A stretch of DNA of 64,000 nucleotides from positions 1 to 64,000 of the forward strand of contig CALUFC010000003.1 in NCBI GenBank assembly GCA_944319885.1. Direction: 5' to 3'. Position numbers and translations under genes: made by a program. Under the pieces are notes generated by a model that was given only the letters and a program-made list of their open reading frames with translations, was not told where the DNA came from and ran no database searches. Source of the stretch: an uncultured Coriobacteriaceae bacterium. Lineage in GTDB: Bacteria; Actinomycetota; Coriobacteriia; Coriobacteriales; Coriobacteriaceae. This document shows positions 33,067 through 41,754 of this stretch, piece after piece (positions within the stretch are counted from its first letter, which is position 1; each line of letters begins with the position of its first letter).

Positions 33067-33111
33067 CGGCCGCCTCCGGCATGGTGCCGGCTGCGAAATA
33101 TGCAGTGCCCG

Positions 33112-33147
33112 CATGCGGCGGATCCGGGGTTCCGGGTCCGCCGCATG
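33112..33147 (+). terminator. Hairpin after the amino acid ABC operon
   Basis: CATGCGGCGGA pairs with TCCGCCGCATG around a smaller CCGG/CCGG stem, 45 bases after the ATPase stop. The following sequence is TTCATG, not a full T tract. Confidence 0.5.
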
Positions 33148-33245
33148 TTCATGTGGTCCCGTCGCCGCGTCCCTTGCGCGATAATGGGTGCATGGGACGC
33201 AGCGCATCGTGCTGCGGCGACATCCATATCAGGGAAGGGGCAGCC

Positions 33246-34130
33246 ATGTCCGATATCGTAACCATCGCCTCCGGCGACCTCGCGGCGCGTATCGATCCCG
33301 CGGGCGCACAGCTTACGAGCCTCGTGAAAGACGGTGTCGAGTATCTCTGGCAGGCAGATCCTCGTTGGTGGAATCGCCATGCGCCGGTGCTCTTCCCCAT
33401 CGTGGGCGTTTTGCGCAACAACGAGGCGACATCGGCTCAGGGGCCGGTCAAGCTCGCGCGCCACGGCCTTGCCCGCAACTACGAGCACAAGATCGTGTCT
33501 GAGGCGGATGACGCGGTGACCTTCGAGCTTGTCGACTCGCCTGCGACGCGCGAGGCGTACCCGTACGCGTTCAAGCTCAACATGTCCTATACGCTTACCG
33601 GTGCGCAAACGCTCAGGCAGGCGTTTCGCGTTGAGAACACCGGCGATGTCGACCTGCCCTTCTCGGTGGGCGGGCATCCTGCGTTCAATGTGCCTGTTCC
33701 GGGGTGCGATGAGACCTGGGAAGACTATGAGCTTGTGTTTGCCGAGCCCTGGACCTACGATTCGCCCACCATTGCGGGGCCCGGTCTGCTTACCTACGAC
33801 GTGTTGAACCCCATCGTGCGCAACTCCGATCGCATGCCGCTTACCCGAGAGGCGTTCCGCTTCGATACCATCATGCTCGAGAACGTGCCCGGCAACACCG
33901 TGACGCTGCGCGGTCGTACAAGCGGCAGCGGCGTACGCGTCGATTTCGAGGGCTTCCCGTATCTCGGCGTGTGGGCAGGCGAGGGCGATGCGCCGTTCGT
34001 TGCGCTCGAGCCCTGGACCGGCCACGCGACGCTCGATACCGAAGACGATGTGCTCGAGCACAAGCGCAACATCACCATCCTCGCCCCGGGCGAAGTCTTC
34101 GAGCGCGCCTTCACGGTCACCCTGCTGTAG
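33246..34130 (+). CDS. Aldose 1-epimerase family protein (LacX/YphB-like)
   Basis: A 294-residue galactose-mutarotase-fold protein. Features are the start ASGDLAARIDPAGAQLTSL, RHAPVLFPIVG, KLARHGLARN with a conserved His, SVGGHPAFNVPV with the second His, and LGVWAGEGDAPFVALEPWTG. These fit the LacX/YihR-type branch, which interconverts sugar anomers or acts on sugar derivatives. I chose ATG 33246 with GGGAAGGGG upstream; the longer open frame is non-coding. It stands alone between the amino acid importer and prfA, so the genomic context does not reveal its sugar. Confidence 0.85.
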   Translation: MSDIVTIASGDLAARIDPAGAQLTSLVKDGVEYLWQADPRWWNRHAPVLFPIVGVLRNNEATSAQGPVKLARHGLARNYEHKIVSEADDAVTFELVDSPATREAYPYAFKLNMSYTLTGAQTLRQAFRVENTGDVDLPFSVGGHPAFNVPVPGCDETWEDYELVFAEPWTYDSPTIAGPGLLTYDVLNPIVRNSDRMPLTREAFRFDTIMLENVPGNTVTLRGRTSGSGVRVDFEGFPYLGVWAGEGDAPFVALEPWTGHATLDTEDDVLEHKRNITILAPGEVFERAFTVTLL

Positions 34131-34319
34131 GTTTCCGGTTCCGCTGCCAGCCGCCGCTCCCTGCCCACTCGCCGGCCACGGCGTACGCGTCGTCGTTCAC
34201 GTTGTTTGTGCAGTCGACAGCAGTTGTATGTGCAGCAAAAGCATGTTACGAAGCAGAAAACTGCCTTTTAGTGCACACAACAGCGTTGTTCGCTGCACAT
34301 TCAAGGCTGGGCAAGGGTG

Positions 34320-34352
34320 GGCAAGGCCCGGGCGGGGGCAGGCAAGGCCCGG
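34320..34352 (+). repeat. Short direct repeat in the prfA upstream gap
   Basis: GGCAAGGCCCGG occurs twice with a 21-base period, and a diverged GGGCAAGGGTGG precedes it. The gap 34131-34440 otherwise holds an AT-richer patch (34190-34300) with several GTGCA motifs but no gene I can support. Confidence 0.4.
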
Positions 34353-34443
34353 ACAAGAGCGAGCGTGCGGCGGAAACGGGCGCGCGGTGCGGGGACGGCC
34401 GAAGCGCACCTGGCGGAGATAATCTGTTCGCGCGGGCGTGCTC

Positions 34444-34471
34444 TTGCCCCGCGTCTTCGAGCGGGTATTAT
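34444..34471 (+). promoter_or_regulatory. Promoter of prfA
   Basis: TTGCCC and TATTAT are separated by 16 bases, with GG before the -10. Initiation near 34478 would give a leader of about 147 bases containing the small frame at 34496. Confidence 0.45.
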
Positions 34472-34495
34472 GGATGGACGAGAGAAAGGGAGCGC

Positions 34496-34522
34496 ATGTA
34501 TCTCAAATTCGACATGTTCTAG
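34496..34522 (+). promoter_or_regulatory. Possible upstream ORF (MYLKFDMF) in the prfA leader
   Basis: An eight-codon frame with AAAGGGAG four bases before its ATG lies between the probable promoter and prfA. Its ribosome site is better than that of many genes here. Whether it is translated, and whether it regulates RF1 synthesis, is unknown. Confidence 0.3.
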
Positions 34523-34624
34523 CTGGGTGATATGCACCTCGGCCGCCACGTGCGGTCGCCCCTCTGCCGTCGAATTGCATCCGCGGGCATGCGCCCGTCC
34601 GGAAATGAGAGATAAGGAATCATC

Positions 34625-35692
34625 ATGCGCGACAAGCTGGAAAAACTCATCGCTGCCTACGAAGAGCTCGAGAAGAAGCTCGCGGATCCTTCCGTGGCGT
34701 CCGACATCAAGGAATACACACGGCTCAACAAGGAGTACGCGCATCAGACCCCGCTGGTGACGGCGGCGCGCGAGTACCTGGCCGCCCTCGATGACATCGA
34801 GGCAGCCAAGGAGATGCAGCACGACACGAGCGACCCCGATGAGAAGGCGATGCTCCAGGAGGATATCGCCGCGAACGAGGCAAAGCTCCCCAAGCTCGAG
34901 GAAGACATCAAGTTCATGCTCATCCCGGGCGATCCCAACGATGAGAAGAACACCATCGTGGAGATTCGCTCCGCCGCCGGCGGCGACGAGGCTGCCATCT
35001 TCGCGGGCGACCTCTTCAAGATGTACGAGCGCTTCTGCGCGGCGCAGGGCTGGAAGCTCGAGGTGCTCGACGCGAGCCCCAGCGAAGCCGGCGGCTTCAA
35101 GAGCATCGAGTTCAAGGTGAACGGCGACAAGGTCTACTCCGTTATGAAGTACGAGAGCGGCGTGCACCGCGTGCAGCGCGTTCCCAAGACCGAGAGCCAG
35201 GGTCGTATCCAGACCTCCACGGCGACGGTGGCCGTGTTGCCCGAGGCAGACGAGATTGACATCCACATCGAGCAGTCCGACCTGCGCATCGATACCTACT
35301 GCGCGAGCGGCCCCGGCGGTCAGTGCGTCAACACCACGTACTCCGCGGTGCGCATCACGCACTTGCCCACCAACACCGTGGTGCAGTCGCAGGAGCAGCG
35401 CAGCCAGATTCAAAACCGCGAGGTCTGCATGCAGATGCTGCGCGCCCGTCTGTACGAGATGGAGCTCCAGAAGCAGCAAGCCGAGCTCGGCGCCGAGCGC
35501 CAGAGCCAGATTGGCCACGGTAACCGTTCCGAGAAGATTCGCACCTACAACCAGCCGCAGGACCGCGTGACCGACCATCGAATCGGCTTTAATTCCACGT
35601 ACAACGGCGTACTTCTGGGCGATCAGCTGGGCACGGTGATTGACGCCCTCGCCGCAGCCGATCGTGCTGAGAAGCTCGCACAGGCGGTATAG
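34625..35692 (+). CDS. prfA: Peptide chain release factor 1
   Basis: Releases nascent chains at UAG and UAA. Motifs include GDEAAIFAGDLFKMY, the RVPKTESQGRIQTSTATVAV region with the stop-codon-reading tripeptide, and GPGGQCVNTTYSAVRITH with the catalytic GGQ. Length 355 is standard. Pro and Cys flank the GGQ where many RF1 proteins have Ala and His, a mild variation. AAGGAA precedes the ATG. The usual partner gene prmC, whose product methylates the GGQ glutamine, does not follow; instead a DUF362 gene is downstream after a GC hairpin. Confidence 0.96.
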   Translation: MRDKLEKLIAAYEELEKKLADPSVASDIKEYTRLNKEYAHQTPLVTAAREYLAALDDIEAAKEMQHDTSDPDEKAMLQEDIAANEAKLPKLEEDIKFMLIPGDPNDEKNTIVEIRSAAGGDEAAIFAGDLFKMYERFCAAQGWKLEVLDASPSEAGGFKSIEFKVNGDKVYSVMKYESGVHRVQRVPKTESQGRIQTSTATVAVLPEADEIDIHIEQSDLRIDTYCASGPGGQCVNTTYSAVRITHLPTNTVVQSQEQRSQIQNREVCMQMLRARLYEMELQKQQAELGAERQSQIGHGNRSEKIRTYNQPQDRVTDHRIGFNSTYNGVLLGDQLGTVIDALAAADRAEKLAQAV

Positions 35693-35702
35693 TCCGAACT
35701 AA

Positions 35703-35723
35703 GCCGGCGTCGCCTGCGCCGGC
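35703..35723 (+). terminator. Hairpin between prfA and the DUF362 gene
   Basis: A perfect 7-bp stem GCCGGCG / CGCCGGC lies 11 bases after the prfA stop, without a T tract. It may be a weak terminator. Confidence 0.35.
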
Positions 35724-35759
35724 CTGCGTTATACGACTTACAATCGAGAGGGGAAGCTC

Positions 35760-36944
35760 ATGGGGCCCGCCAAGGTCTATTTCACGAACCTCCGTACCTA
35801 CGCCAAGGAAAGTCAGCTCGACAAGCTGAAGCGGCTCATCAAGAAGGCCGGCATTGGCGAGATCGACTTCGAGAACAAGTTTGTCGCCATCAAGATTCAC
35901 TTCGGCGAGCTGGGCAATTTGAGCTTTTTGCGCCCCAACTATGCGCGCGCCGTGGCGGATGTGGTGAAAGAGCTGGGCGGCAAGCCCTTCCTTACGGACT
36001 GCAACACGCTCTACGTGGGCAGCCGTAAAAACGCGCTTGAGCACATCGACTGCGCCTATCAGAACGGCTTCACGCCATATGCCACCGGTTGCCACGTCAT
36101 CATCGCCGACGGTCTCAAGGGTACCGATGAGGCGCTCGTGCCGGTGAAGAACGGCGAGTACGTGCAGGAGGCCAAGATCGGCCGTGCTCTCATGGATGCC
36201 GACATCGTGATCTCGCTCACGCACTTCAAAGGTCATGAGCAGGCTGGCTTCGGCGGCTGCATGAAGAATCTCGGCATGGGCGGCGGTAGTCGCGCCGGCA
36301 AGATGGAGCAGCACGCCGCCGGCAAGCCGAGCGTTGCGCCCGAGCAGTGCATCGGCTGCCGCGCATGCGAGCGCATCTGTGCACATGGAGCCATCTCGTT
36401 CGAGCAGACGCGCGAGCGCGAGCTTGCGAACGGCCAGGTGCGCACGGTGCCCGTGGCCTCGATTGACCACGATCGTTGCGTGGGCTGCGGCCGCTGCATC
36501 GGCGCGTGCAACCAGGATGCCATCGAGCCCGATTACGATGCCGCAGTCGACGTTCTCAACTACAAGATCGCCGAGTACACGCAGGCCGTGGTGCAGGATC
36601 GTCCGAGCTTCCATATCTCGCTTGCGCTCGATATCTCGCCCAACTGCGATTGCCATGCCGAGAACGACACGCCCATCGTGCCCGATCTGGGCATGTTCGC
36701 GAGCTTCGATCCCGTGGCCATCGACCAGGCGGCCATCGACATGGCACTCGCCGCGCCCACGCTGCCTAACTCTGAACTCACCGACATGAAGGCCAAGCTC
36801 GAGGCGGGGGGCGGTATTCCCGAGCGCTGCCAGCACGACCACTTCAACCTCACCCATCCCGACACCAACTGGCGAAGCATGATCGAGCATGGCGAGAAGA
36901 TCGGCCTCGGCACAAGCAGCTACGAGCTCATCGAGGTTAAGTAA
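35760..36944 (+). CDS. DUF362 domain protein with two [4Fe-4S] ferredoxin motifs
   Basis: A 394-residue cytoplasmic protein. The DUF362 region surrounds a ferredoxin insert with two cluster motifs, CIGCRACERIC (near residue 197) and CVGCGRCIGAC (near residue 240). Conserved DUF362 parts include VAIKIHFGELGN, the FGGCMKNLGMGGGSRAGKMEQH stretch and, near the end, FASFDPVAIDQAAID. The family is assumed to act in redox reactions in anaerobes, but no substrate is established. GAGGGGAAG precedes the ATG. It fits an anaerobic, ferredoxin-rich metabolism together with the ferredoxin gene at the far end of the window. Confidence 0.85.
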   Translation: MGPAKVYFTNLRTYAKESQLDKLKRLIKKAGIGEIDFENKFVAIKIHFGELGNLSFLRPNYARAVADVVKELGGKPFLTDCNTLYVGSRKNALEHIDCAYQNGFTPYATGCHVIIADGLKGTDEALVPVKNGEYVQEAKIGRALMDADIVISLTHFKGHEQAGFGGCMKNLGMGGGSRAGKMEQHAAGKPSVAPEQCIGCRACERICAHGAISFEQTRERELANGQVRTVPVASIDHDRCVGCGRCIGACNQDAIEPDYDAAVDVLNYKIAEYTQAVVQDRPSFHISLALDISPNCDCHAENDTPIVPDLGMFASFDPVAIDQAAIDMALAAPTLPNSELTDMKAKLEAGGGIPERCQHDHFNLTHPDTNWRSMIEHGEKIGLGTSSYELIEVK

Positions 36945-37000
36945 CGGGCAGCCCTGTCACCGTTCAGGCTTCTGTTCAAACATACCCCCTCCCACATGAC

Positions 37001-37033
37001 TTGACGCGCGAGCAGGGAGGGGGGGGGTATTGT
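37001..37033 (+). promoter_or_regulatory. Promoter with a G9 tract in its spacer
   Basis: TTGACG (37001-37006) and TATTGT (37028-37033) are 21 bases apart, four more than optimal, and the spacer contains nine consecutive G (37019-37027). The tract is also the right arm of an imperfect inverted repeat with 36982-36993; the left arm has only five C. Loss of four G would give both a perfect repeat and 17-bp spacing. This is a plausible slipped-strand switch for the surface protein gene. Confidence 0.5.
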
Positions 37034-37074
37034 CTTGAATATATGGTTGAATGAGTAATGAAAAGGCTGGTTGC

Positions 37075-39309
37075 ATGTTGCGTGAAGTTCGAGGCGTGCA
37101 CGTTCGCGTGTTTTGCGTTGCCATGTTCGCTGTTTCCCTCGTTGTCGCTTTCGCGGCACCGGTAGCGGCGTTTGCCTCAGATGATGCCGGCAATGATACC
37201 GGTGCGTTTACCGTTTCGGACGGGACGTACGGGACGGATTACACATATGCCGACGGCGTGTTGTCCATCACGGGCGGATCGGTGCAGGTTGCCAACACTG
37301 ATCCTGCGCAGGCAACATCGAACCGTATCGAGATCAGCGGACGCGCCACGGTCACTTTCAGGGGGCTCAATATCGAGACCGCAGGCTCCGAGTCACCCGT
37401 GACGGTGGACGATACGACGGCGACCAATGCCGAGATTCGCCTCGCGGGAGAAAACCACCTCAAAGCGACGGGCGAGGCCGCAGCGCTCCGCAAGAGCAGG
37501 GGACAGTCGGGCGGCAACGACACGAGCGCGCTCAAGATCACGAGCGCCGCAGGCGATGGAAGCATCTCGGGCTCTTTGACGGCCGAGGCGACTAATTGGC
37601 GAGCCGCCGGTATCGGTGCCTATGGTTATCATGGCGATGTTGCCAATCTCGAGATCGCGGGCGGCACGGTTGCGGCGAGCGGCGGCAGCGATGCCGCCGG
37701 CATTGGGTCGAGCGACGGTGGCTCGGTGTGGAACGTCGTGGTGAGCGGCGGGGTCGTTACCTCCATCGGTGGATACGGCTTTGGCGCCGGCGGCTGGTCC
37801 AGCGGCGCGGGTTCGCGCGACGCCAAAATCACGGGCGGTATCGTGCTCACCAACGCCTATGCGGGTAACGAGCTCGCGGGCGGCATGGTAAGTACCGACA
37901 ACGGCGCTACATGGACGGTCTCTGCCTCCATGGAGCTTCCGGCGGATTTCGGGCTCGCGGAGGGATCAAAGCTCATCATCCCGCAAGGCGTCGAACTCAC
38001 CGTGCCCGAGGATGTGACGCTCGCCAGCAACGGGTCCGTTGAGTGCATGGGCTCGATCGCCGGCAGCCTGCAGAATAACGGCGACCTGTGGTGCGGCAGC
38101 GGCGTCGAAGACAGCCAGCTTGCCGGCGAGGGTGCGGTTCACCGCTATGAGGTCGAGGTCACGGGCGGCACCGGCTCGGGTGCCTACGACCCGGGCGATC
38201 CGGTTGCCATCAGCGTCGATGCGCCAACTGACGGCGTGAGAGTTTTTGACCATTGGAGCGTCGTCGGCGGTACAGCTGAGCTCGATGACGCGCAGGCCGC
38301 AGAGACCACCTTCATCATGTCCGACGGCTTTGCCCGCATCGAGGCGGTGTACCGCTATGTGTGGGGCACCATCACCACGGCGGATGGCGTGACGATTCAG
38401 CTCACGACTGATCAGGCGGACGGGGGCAGAGCATACTTCGATACGTTTGATTGGCGTAGGCATCCTAACAGCACGCTCACACTCAACTCCGCCTACTACG
38501 ACGGCGTGTGGAATATGCATATGCTCGTGTTTCCGTATGAGGGCGGAATTTTGGACTTGGATGGCGCGACGGTCGAGACGGACTATCCGGCCGTGTCTGG
38601 GGACGGCACCTATACGATCAAGAACGGTGTTGCACGGTGGTTCCGCGACTTTGGCGTCATGCGCGGGACGCTCACGGCGCAGGACGTGCGCTTCGAGCCG
38701 ATTAGCCCCGATGATGTTGCTTATATCCAGGTTGGATCGGGTGCAACCTTCATCAACACCGGTGGCGTGTCGTTCGGCGAGGGTGTGAGTTTCCAAAACG
38801 ACGGCACGGTGCACACCGTCTGCAACGACACATACGACTACGGCGGCGTCGTGATTAAGGATCCACACGTCTTTGACCAAGCGGTAGCGACCGATGCGTA
38901 TCTTGCGAGCAAGGCAACCTGCACGGAGGCAGCGCAGTATTACTACTCCTGCACGTGCGGCGCGGTCGGCACGGAGACCTTCTTGTCGGGCGACCCCTTG
39001 GGACACAGTTGGACGGCGACCGAGACCATCCAGCCCACCGCGACCGAGCAAGGCTATACCCTCTACACATGTGAGCGCTGCGGCGTGACCGAGCAGCGCG
39101 ACTTCGTGCCCGCCACGGGCACGGGCGAGGCCGACTCCGGCCAAGGCGGCACGGGTACGAACGGCGCCCCGGGTGCCTCGAGTTCCGCGCAACGGCCAAC
39201 GAGCAGCGCAATCCCTGCTACGGGCGATAGTTCGGCAGCGTGGGTGGCTTTGGCTGTTGCGGGTACGGCAATCCTTGTGCTCGGCATGCGCTGCCGCAAG
39301 GCGGCATAG
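37075..39309 (+). CDS. Sortase-anchored cell-surface protein
   Basis: A 744-residue exported protein. The signal peptide covers about residues 1-34 (hydrophobic core FCVAMFAVSLVVAFAAP). The middle is repetitive and rich in Gly, Thr and Asp with beta-type repeats such as LEIAGGTVAASGGSDAAGIG. Next come segments with YEVEVTGGTGSGAYDPGD, and then Cys-rich units (CTCG, GHSWTATETI, CERCG) of a kind found in surface proteins of gut Gram-positives. It ends in IPATGD, a variant LPxTG motif, then a hydrophobic span and RCRKAA. AAAAGG precedes ATG 37075; ATG 37051 would add eight residues. Expression may vary through the upstream G tract. Its ligand is unknown. Confidence 0.82.
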   Translation: MLREVRGVHVRVFCVAMFAVSLVVAFAAPVAAFASDDAGNDTGAFTVSDGTYGTDYTYADGVLSITGGSVQVANTDPAQATSNRIEISGRATVTFRGLNIETAGSESPVTVDDTTATNAEIRLAGENHLKATGEAAALRKSRGQSGGNDTSALKITSAAGDGSISGSLTAEATNWRAAGIGAYGYHGDVANLEIAGGTVAASGGSDAAGIGSSDGGSVWNVVVSGGVVTSIGGYGFGAGGWSSGAGSRDAKITGGIVLTNAYAGNELAGGMVSTDNGATWTVSASMELPADFGLAEGSKLIIPQGVELTVPEDVTLASNGSVECMGSIAGSLQNNGDLWCGSGVEDSQLAGEGAVHRYEVEVTGGTGSGAYDPGDPVAISVDAPTDGVRVFDHWSVVGGTAELDDAQAAETTFIMSDGFARIEAVYRYVWGTITTADGVTIQLTTDQADGGRAYFDTFDWRRHPNSTLTLNSAYYDGVWNMHMLVFPYEGGILDLDGATVETDYPAVSGDGTYTIKNGVARWFRDFGVMRGTLTAQDVRFEPISPDDVAYIQVGSGATFINTGGVSFGEGVSFQNDGTVHTVCNDTYDYGGVVIKDPHVFDQAVATDAYLASKATCTEAAQYYYSCTCGAVGTETFLSGDPLGHSWTATETIQPTATEQGYTLYTCERCGVTEQRDFVPATGTGEADSGQGGTGTNGAPGASSSAQRPTSSAIPATGDSSAAWVALAVAGTAILVLGMRCRKAA

Positions 39310-39452
39310 TGTGCCTCGTCGCATGTCGCGATGTGATGAGGCAGCCGCGCAAACGGGGCGTATTCATGTTACGTCCGAGCGCGGCCCTGTTGCGGTGCAT
39401 TTTAATTTGCTATGATTCTGAGCGGTCTATCTTTGGAGGATTGCTTTAGCAG

Positions 39453-40259
39453 ATGTCCGCATCGAGCGACAGTTCAACATCTCGAAGTACGTCGGGCGCA
39501 CCGGATGCGCCCGATCCTGCCGCTATGCAGGAAGACGTTTGCGCAACATGCCGCAAACGCCGCCGGTCCTGCCCCAAATACCCCCGCGAACAACAGCATG
39601 ACGCCCAAGGCCACGATGCAGAGCAGCCGCTCTACACCTTAGGCGAGGAGATCGCCAATGCCATCACGCATGGCATCGGCGTGCTATTGGCCATCGCCGG
39701 ACTGGTGCTGCTCATCGTGAAGGCCGCGCTCGGCGGGGCGGAACCCACGCATGTCGCCTCGGCGATCGTGTTCGGCGTCACCCTCATCTTGGAATACCTC
39801 GCTTCGACGCTCTACCACGCCATCGCGGTGCCGGGGGCGAAACGCGTGTTCCGCATCATCGACCACAGCAGCATCTATCTGCTCATCGCCGGCAGCTATA
39901 CGCCGTTTTGCCTCATTACGCTTGCCGATGTGGGCGGTATCCCCATGTTCGTGGTGGTGTGGGCGCTTGCGTTCGCCGGCATCTCGTTCGAGATCATCTT
40001 CCGTCAGCGCCAGCCGCGCTGGGTTACCATCCTTATCTATCTCGCGATGGGGTGGCTCGTGGTCTTTCGCCTGTTCGAGCTCATCGCAGCGCTTGATCCG
40101 GTGGCGCTCGCCCTGCTCGTGGTGGGCGGGCTGTGCTATACCATCGGCACCGGCTTCTATGTCATGAAGCGCATTCGCTACATGCACAGCGTTTGGCATC
40201 TTTGGGTGCTTGCCGGAAGCATCTTCATCTTCATGGCGGTGATCCTGTACGTGATTTGA
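39453..40259 (+). CDS. Hemolysin III / TrhA family membrane protein
   Basis: A 268-residue protein. About 65 hydrophilic residues, including a CxxC-x8-C cluster (Cys30, Cys33, Cys42), precede a seven-span PAQR-like domain. This has the hallmarks EEIANAITHGIGVLLAI, STLYHAI, IDHSSIYLLIAGSYTPF and MHSVWHLWVLAGS, whose His and Asp residues form a metal-dependent hydrolase-like site. Members are linked to membrane-lipid homeostasis; true hemolysin activity is doubtful. The Cys-bearing N-terminus is unusual for the family. TTGGAGG lies about 16 bases before the ATG, rather distant. An extended -10 (TGCTATGAT) is at 39408-39416. Confidence 0.88.
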   Translation: MSASSDSSTSRSTSGAPDAPDPAAMQEDVCATCRKRRRSCPKYPREQQHDAQGHDAEQPLYTLGEEIANAITHGIGVLLAIAGLVLLIVKAALGGAEPTHVASAIVFGVTLILEYLASTLYHAIAVPGAKRVFRIIDHSSIYLLIAGSYTPFCLITLADVGGIPMFVVVWALAFAGISFEIIFRQRQPRWVTILIYLAMGWLVVFRLFELIAALDPVALALLVVGGLCYTIGTGFYVMKRIRYMHSVWHLWVLAGSIFIFMAVILYVI

Positions 40260-40350
40260 TGAAAGACTCCGCGCCGCGCCATCTGCGGCACCCCGTCGAT
40301 TCGCCCGTCAAGGGCACATGTACCAGGCATTTCAGGAGGTTTGACCTACA

Positions 40351-41721
40351 TTGGGTACGATCGTCTTTTCCCTTGTGGCGACGCTGCTGCTCACTGTTTT
40401 GAACGGCTTTTTCTCCATGTCGGAGATGGCGCTCACCACAGCCAAGCGCGCTTCTCTCGAACGCGACGCTGAGGAGGGTGATAAGCGCGCAGCCCAAGCG
40501 CTCGAGCTCGCCACCGACTCCACCGATTTCCTGGCCACCATCCAGGTGGCCATCACGCTCGTGGGCTTCTTCTCTGCCACGGTGTCGTCCAATACGCTCT
40601 CCGACCCGCTCGCCACGTGGATGGAATCCTTTGGGCTCGCGCCGCTCACCGCCATCGCGACGGTGATCGCGCCCATCGTCATCACGCTCATCGTTTCCTA
40701 TCTTTCCATCGTGGTCGGCGAGCTCGTGCCCAAGCGCATCGGTCTTTCCGACGCCGAGGGCATGGCAAAGTCTGTCGCCGGCACCATCATGGTGTTCCGC
40801 AAGATCGCCAAGCCGCTCGTGTGCCTCACGCAGGCGAGCGCCAACGGCATCTCCGCGCTGTTGGGCATCAAGAGCGCCGACGACCGCCAGAACGTCTCGG
40901 AGGAGGAGATCAAGTACATGGTTTCCGAGCAGGACACCCTGCTCGACGAGGAAAAGCGCATGATCCACGAGATCTTCGACCTTGGTGATGCCGTGGCGCG
41001 CGAGGTGATGGTCCCGCGCGTGGATGTCACCATGGCCGATGACAGCGACACCATCGAGCAGGTGCTCGACCTCATGCGCAGCACCGGTTTCTCGCGCATC
41101 CCGGTGTATCGCGAGGATCCCGACAACGTGGTGGGCATGGCGCACATCAAGGACCTCATCGAGCGGGCGCTTTCGAGCCGCGGCAAGGAGCTCGTGAGCA
41201 CCTGCCTGCGCGACGCCACCTTCGTGCCTGACACCAAGGACATCCTCCCGCTGCTTTCCGAGATGCAGACCGCGCACGAGCAGATGGTCGTGGTGGTCGA
41301 TGAATACGGCGGCACGGCGGGCATCATCACCATCGAGGACATCGTCGAGGAGATCGTGGGCGAGATCGAGGACGAGTTCGATCCCGACAACAAGTACCTC
41401 ACCCGTCTTTCGCGCCGCGAGTGGCTGGTCGACGGGCGCTTCCCGTGCGACGACGCCGAAGAGCTCGGCTGGCCCATCGAGGAGAGCGACGATTACGAGA
41501 CCATCGCCGGCTGGATTCTGGACACCTGCGACGGCGTGCCCAATATCGGTGAGGTGTTCGAGCAAGAAGGGTACAAGTTCAAGGTGCAGTCCATGCGCGG
41601 CCAGCGCATCTCGCTGGTTCGGGTAACCGCGCCCGAGGAGGAAACCGATGTCGAGGCGGCGGAGGGGACCGAGGAGCATGAGGCTGCTGACGATGAGACG
41701 TCTCGCAACGAGGCCGAGTAG
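40351..41721 (+). CDS. CNNM/CBS/CorC-HlyC domain transporter
   Basis: A 456-residue membrane protein of the HlyC/CorC family linked to Mg2+ or Co2+ export. The CNNM domain with about four spans (residues 1-190) starts FFSMSEMALTTAKRASLER. A CBS pair (about 210-335) contains MVPRVDVTMADDSD and VVVVDEYGGTAGIITIEDI. The CorC_HlyC domain (about 350-430) contains RREWLVDGRFPCDDAEELG. A Glu-rich tail ends it. The start is TTG, with AGGAGGT ten bases upstream. It is close to the HlyIII gene and to further envelope genes. Ion specificity is inferred from the family. Confidence 0.9.
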   Translation: MGTIVFSLVATLLLTVLNGFFSMSEMALTTAKRASLERDAEEGDKRAAQALELATDSTDFLATIQVAITLVGFFSATVSSNTLSDPLATWMESFGLAPLTAIATVIAPIVITLIVSYLSIVVGELVPKRIGLSDAEGMAKSVAGTIMVFRKIAKPLVCLTQASANGISALLGIKSADDRQNVSEEEIKYMVSEQDTLLDEEKRMIHEIFDLGDAVAREVMVPRVDVTMADDSDTIEQVLDLMRSTGFSRIPVYREDPDNVVGMAHIKDLIERALSSRGKELVSTCLRDATFVPDTKDILPLLSEMQTAHEQMVVVVDEYGGTAGIITIEDIVEEIVGEIEDEFDPDNKYLTRLSRREWLVDGRFPCDDAEELGWPIEESDDYETIAGWILDTCDGVPNIGEVFEQEGYKFKVQSMRGQRISLVRVTAPEEETDVEAAEGTEEHEAADDETSRNEAE

Positions 41722-41754
41722 GCGCGGGACGACACACATAAGGACGGTGACGTT

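Noticed and set aside
34190-34300. GTGCA-rich patch as a CRISPR-like or iteron array
   Set aside because: The spacing is irregular and the units differ too much; there is no repeat-spacer order.
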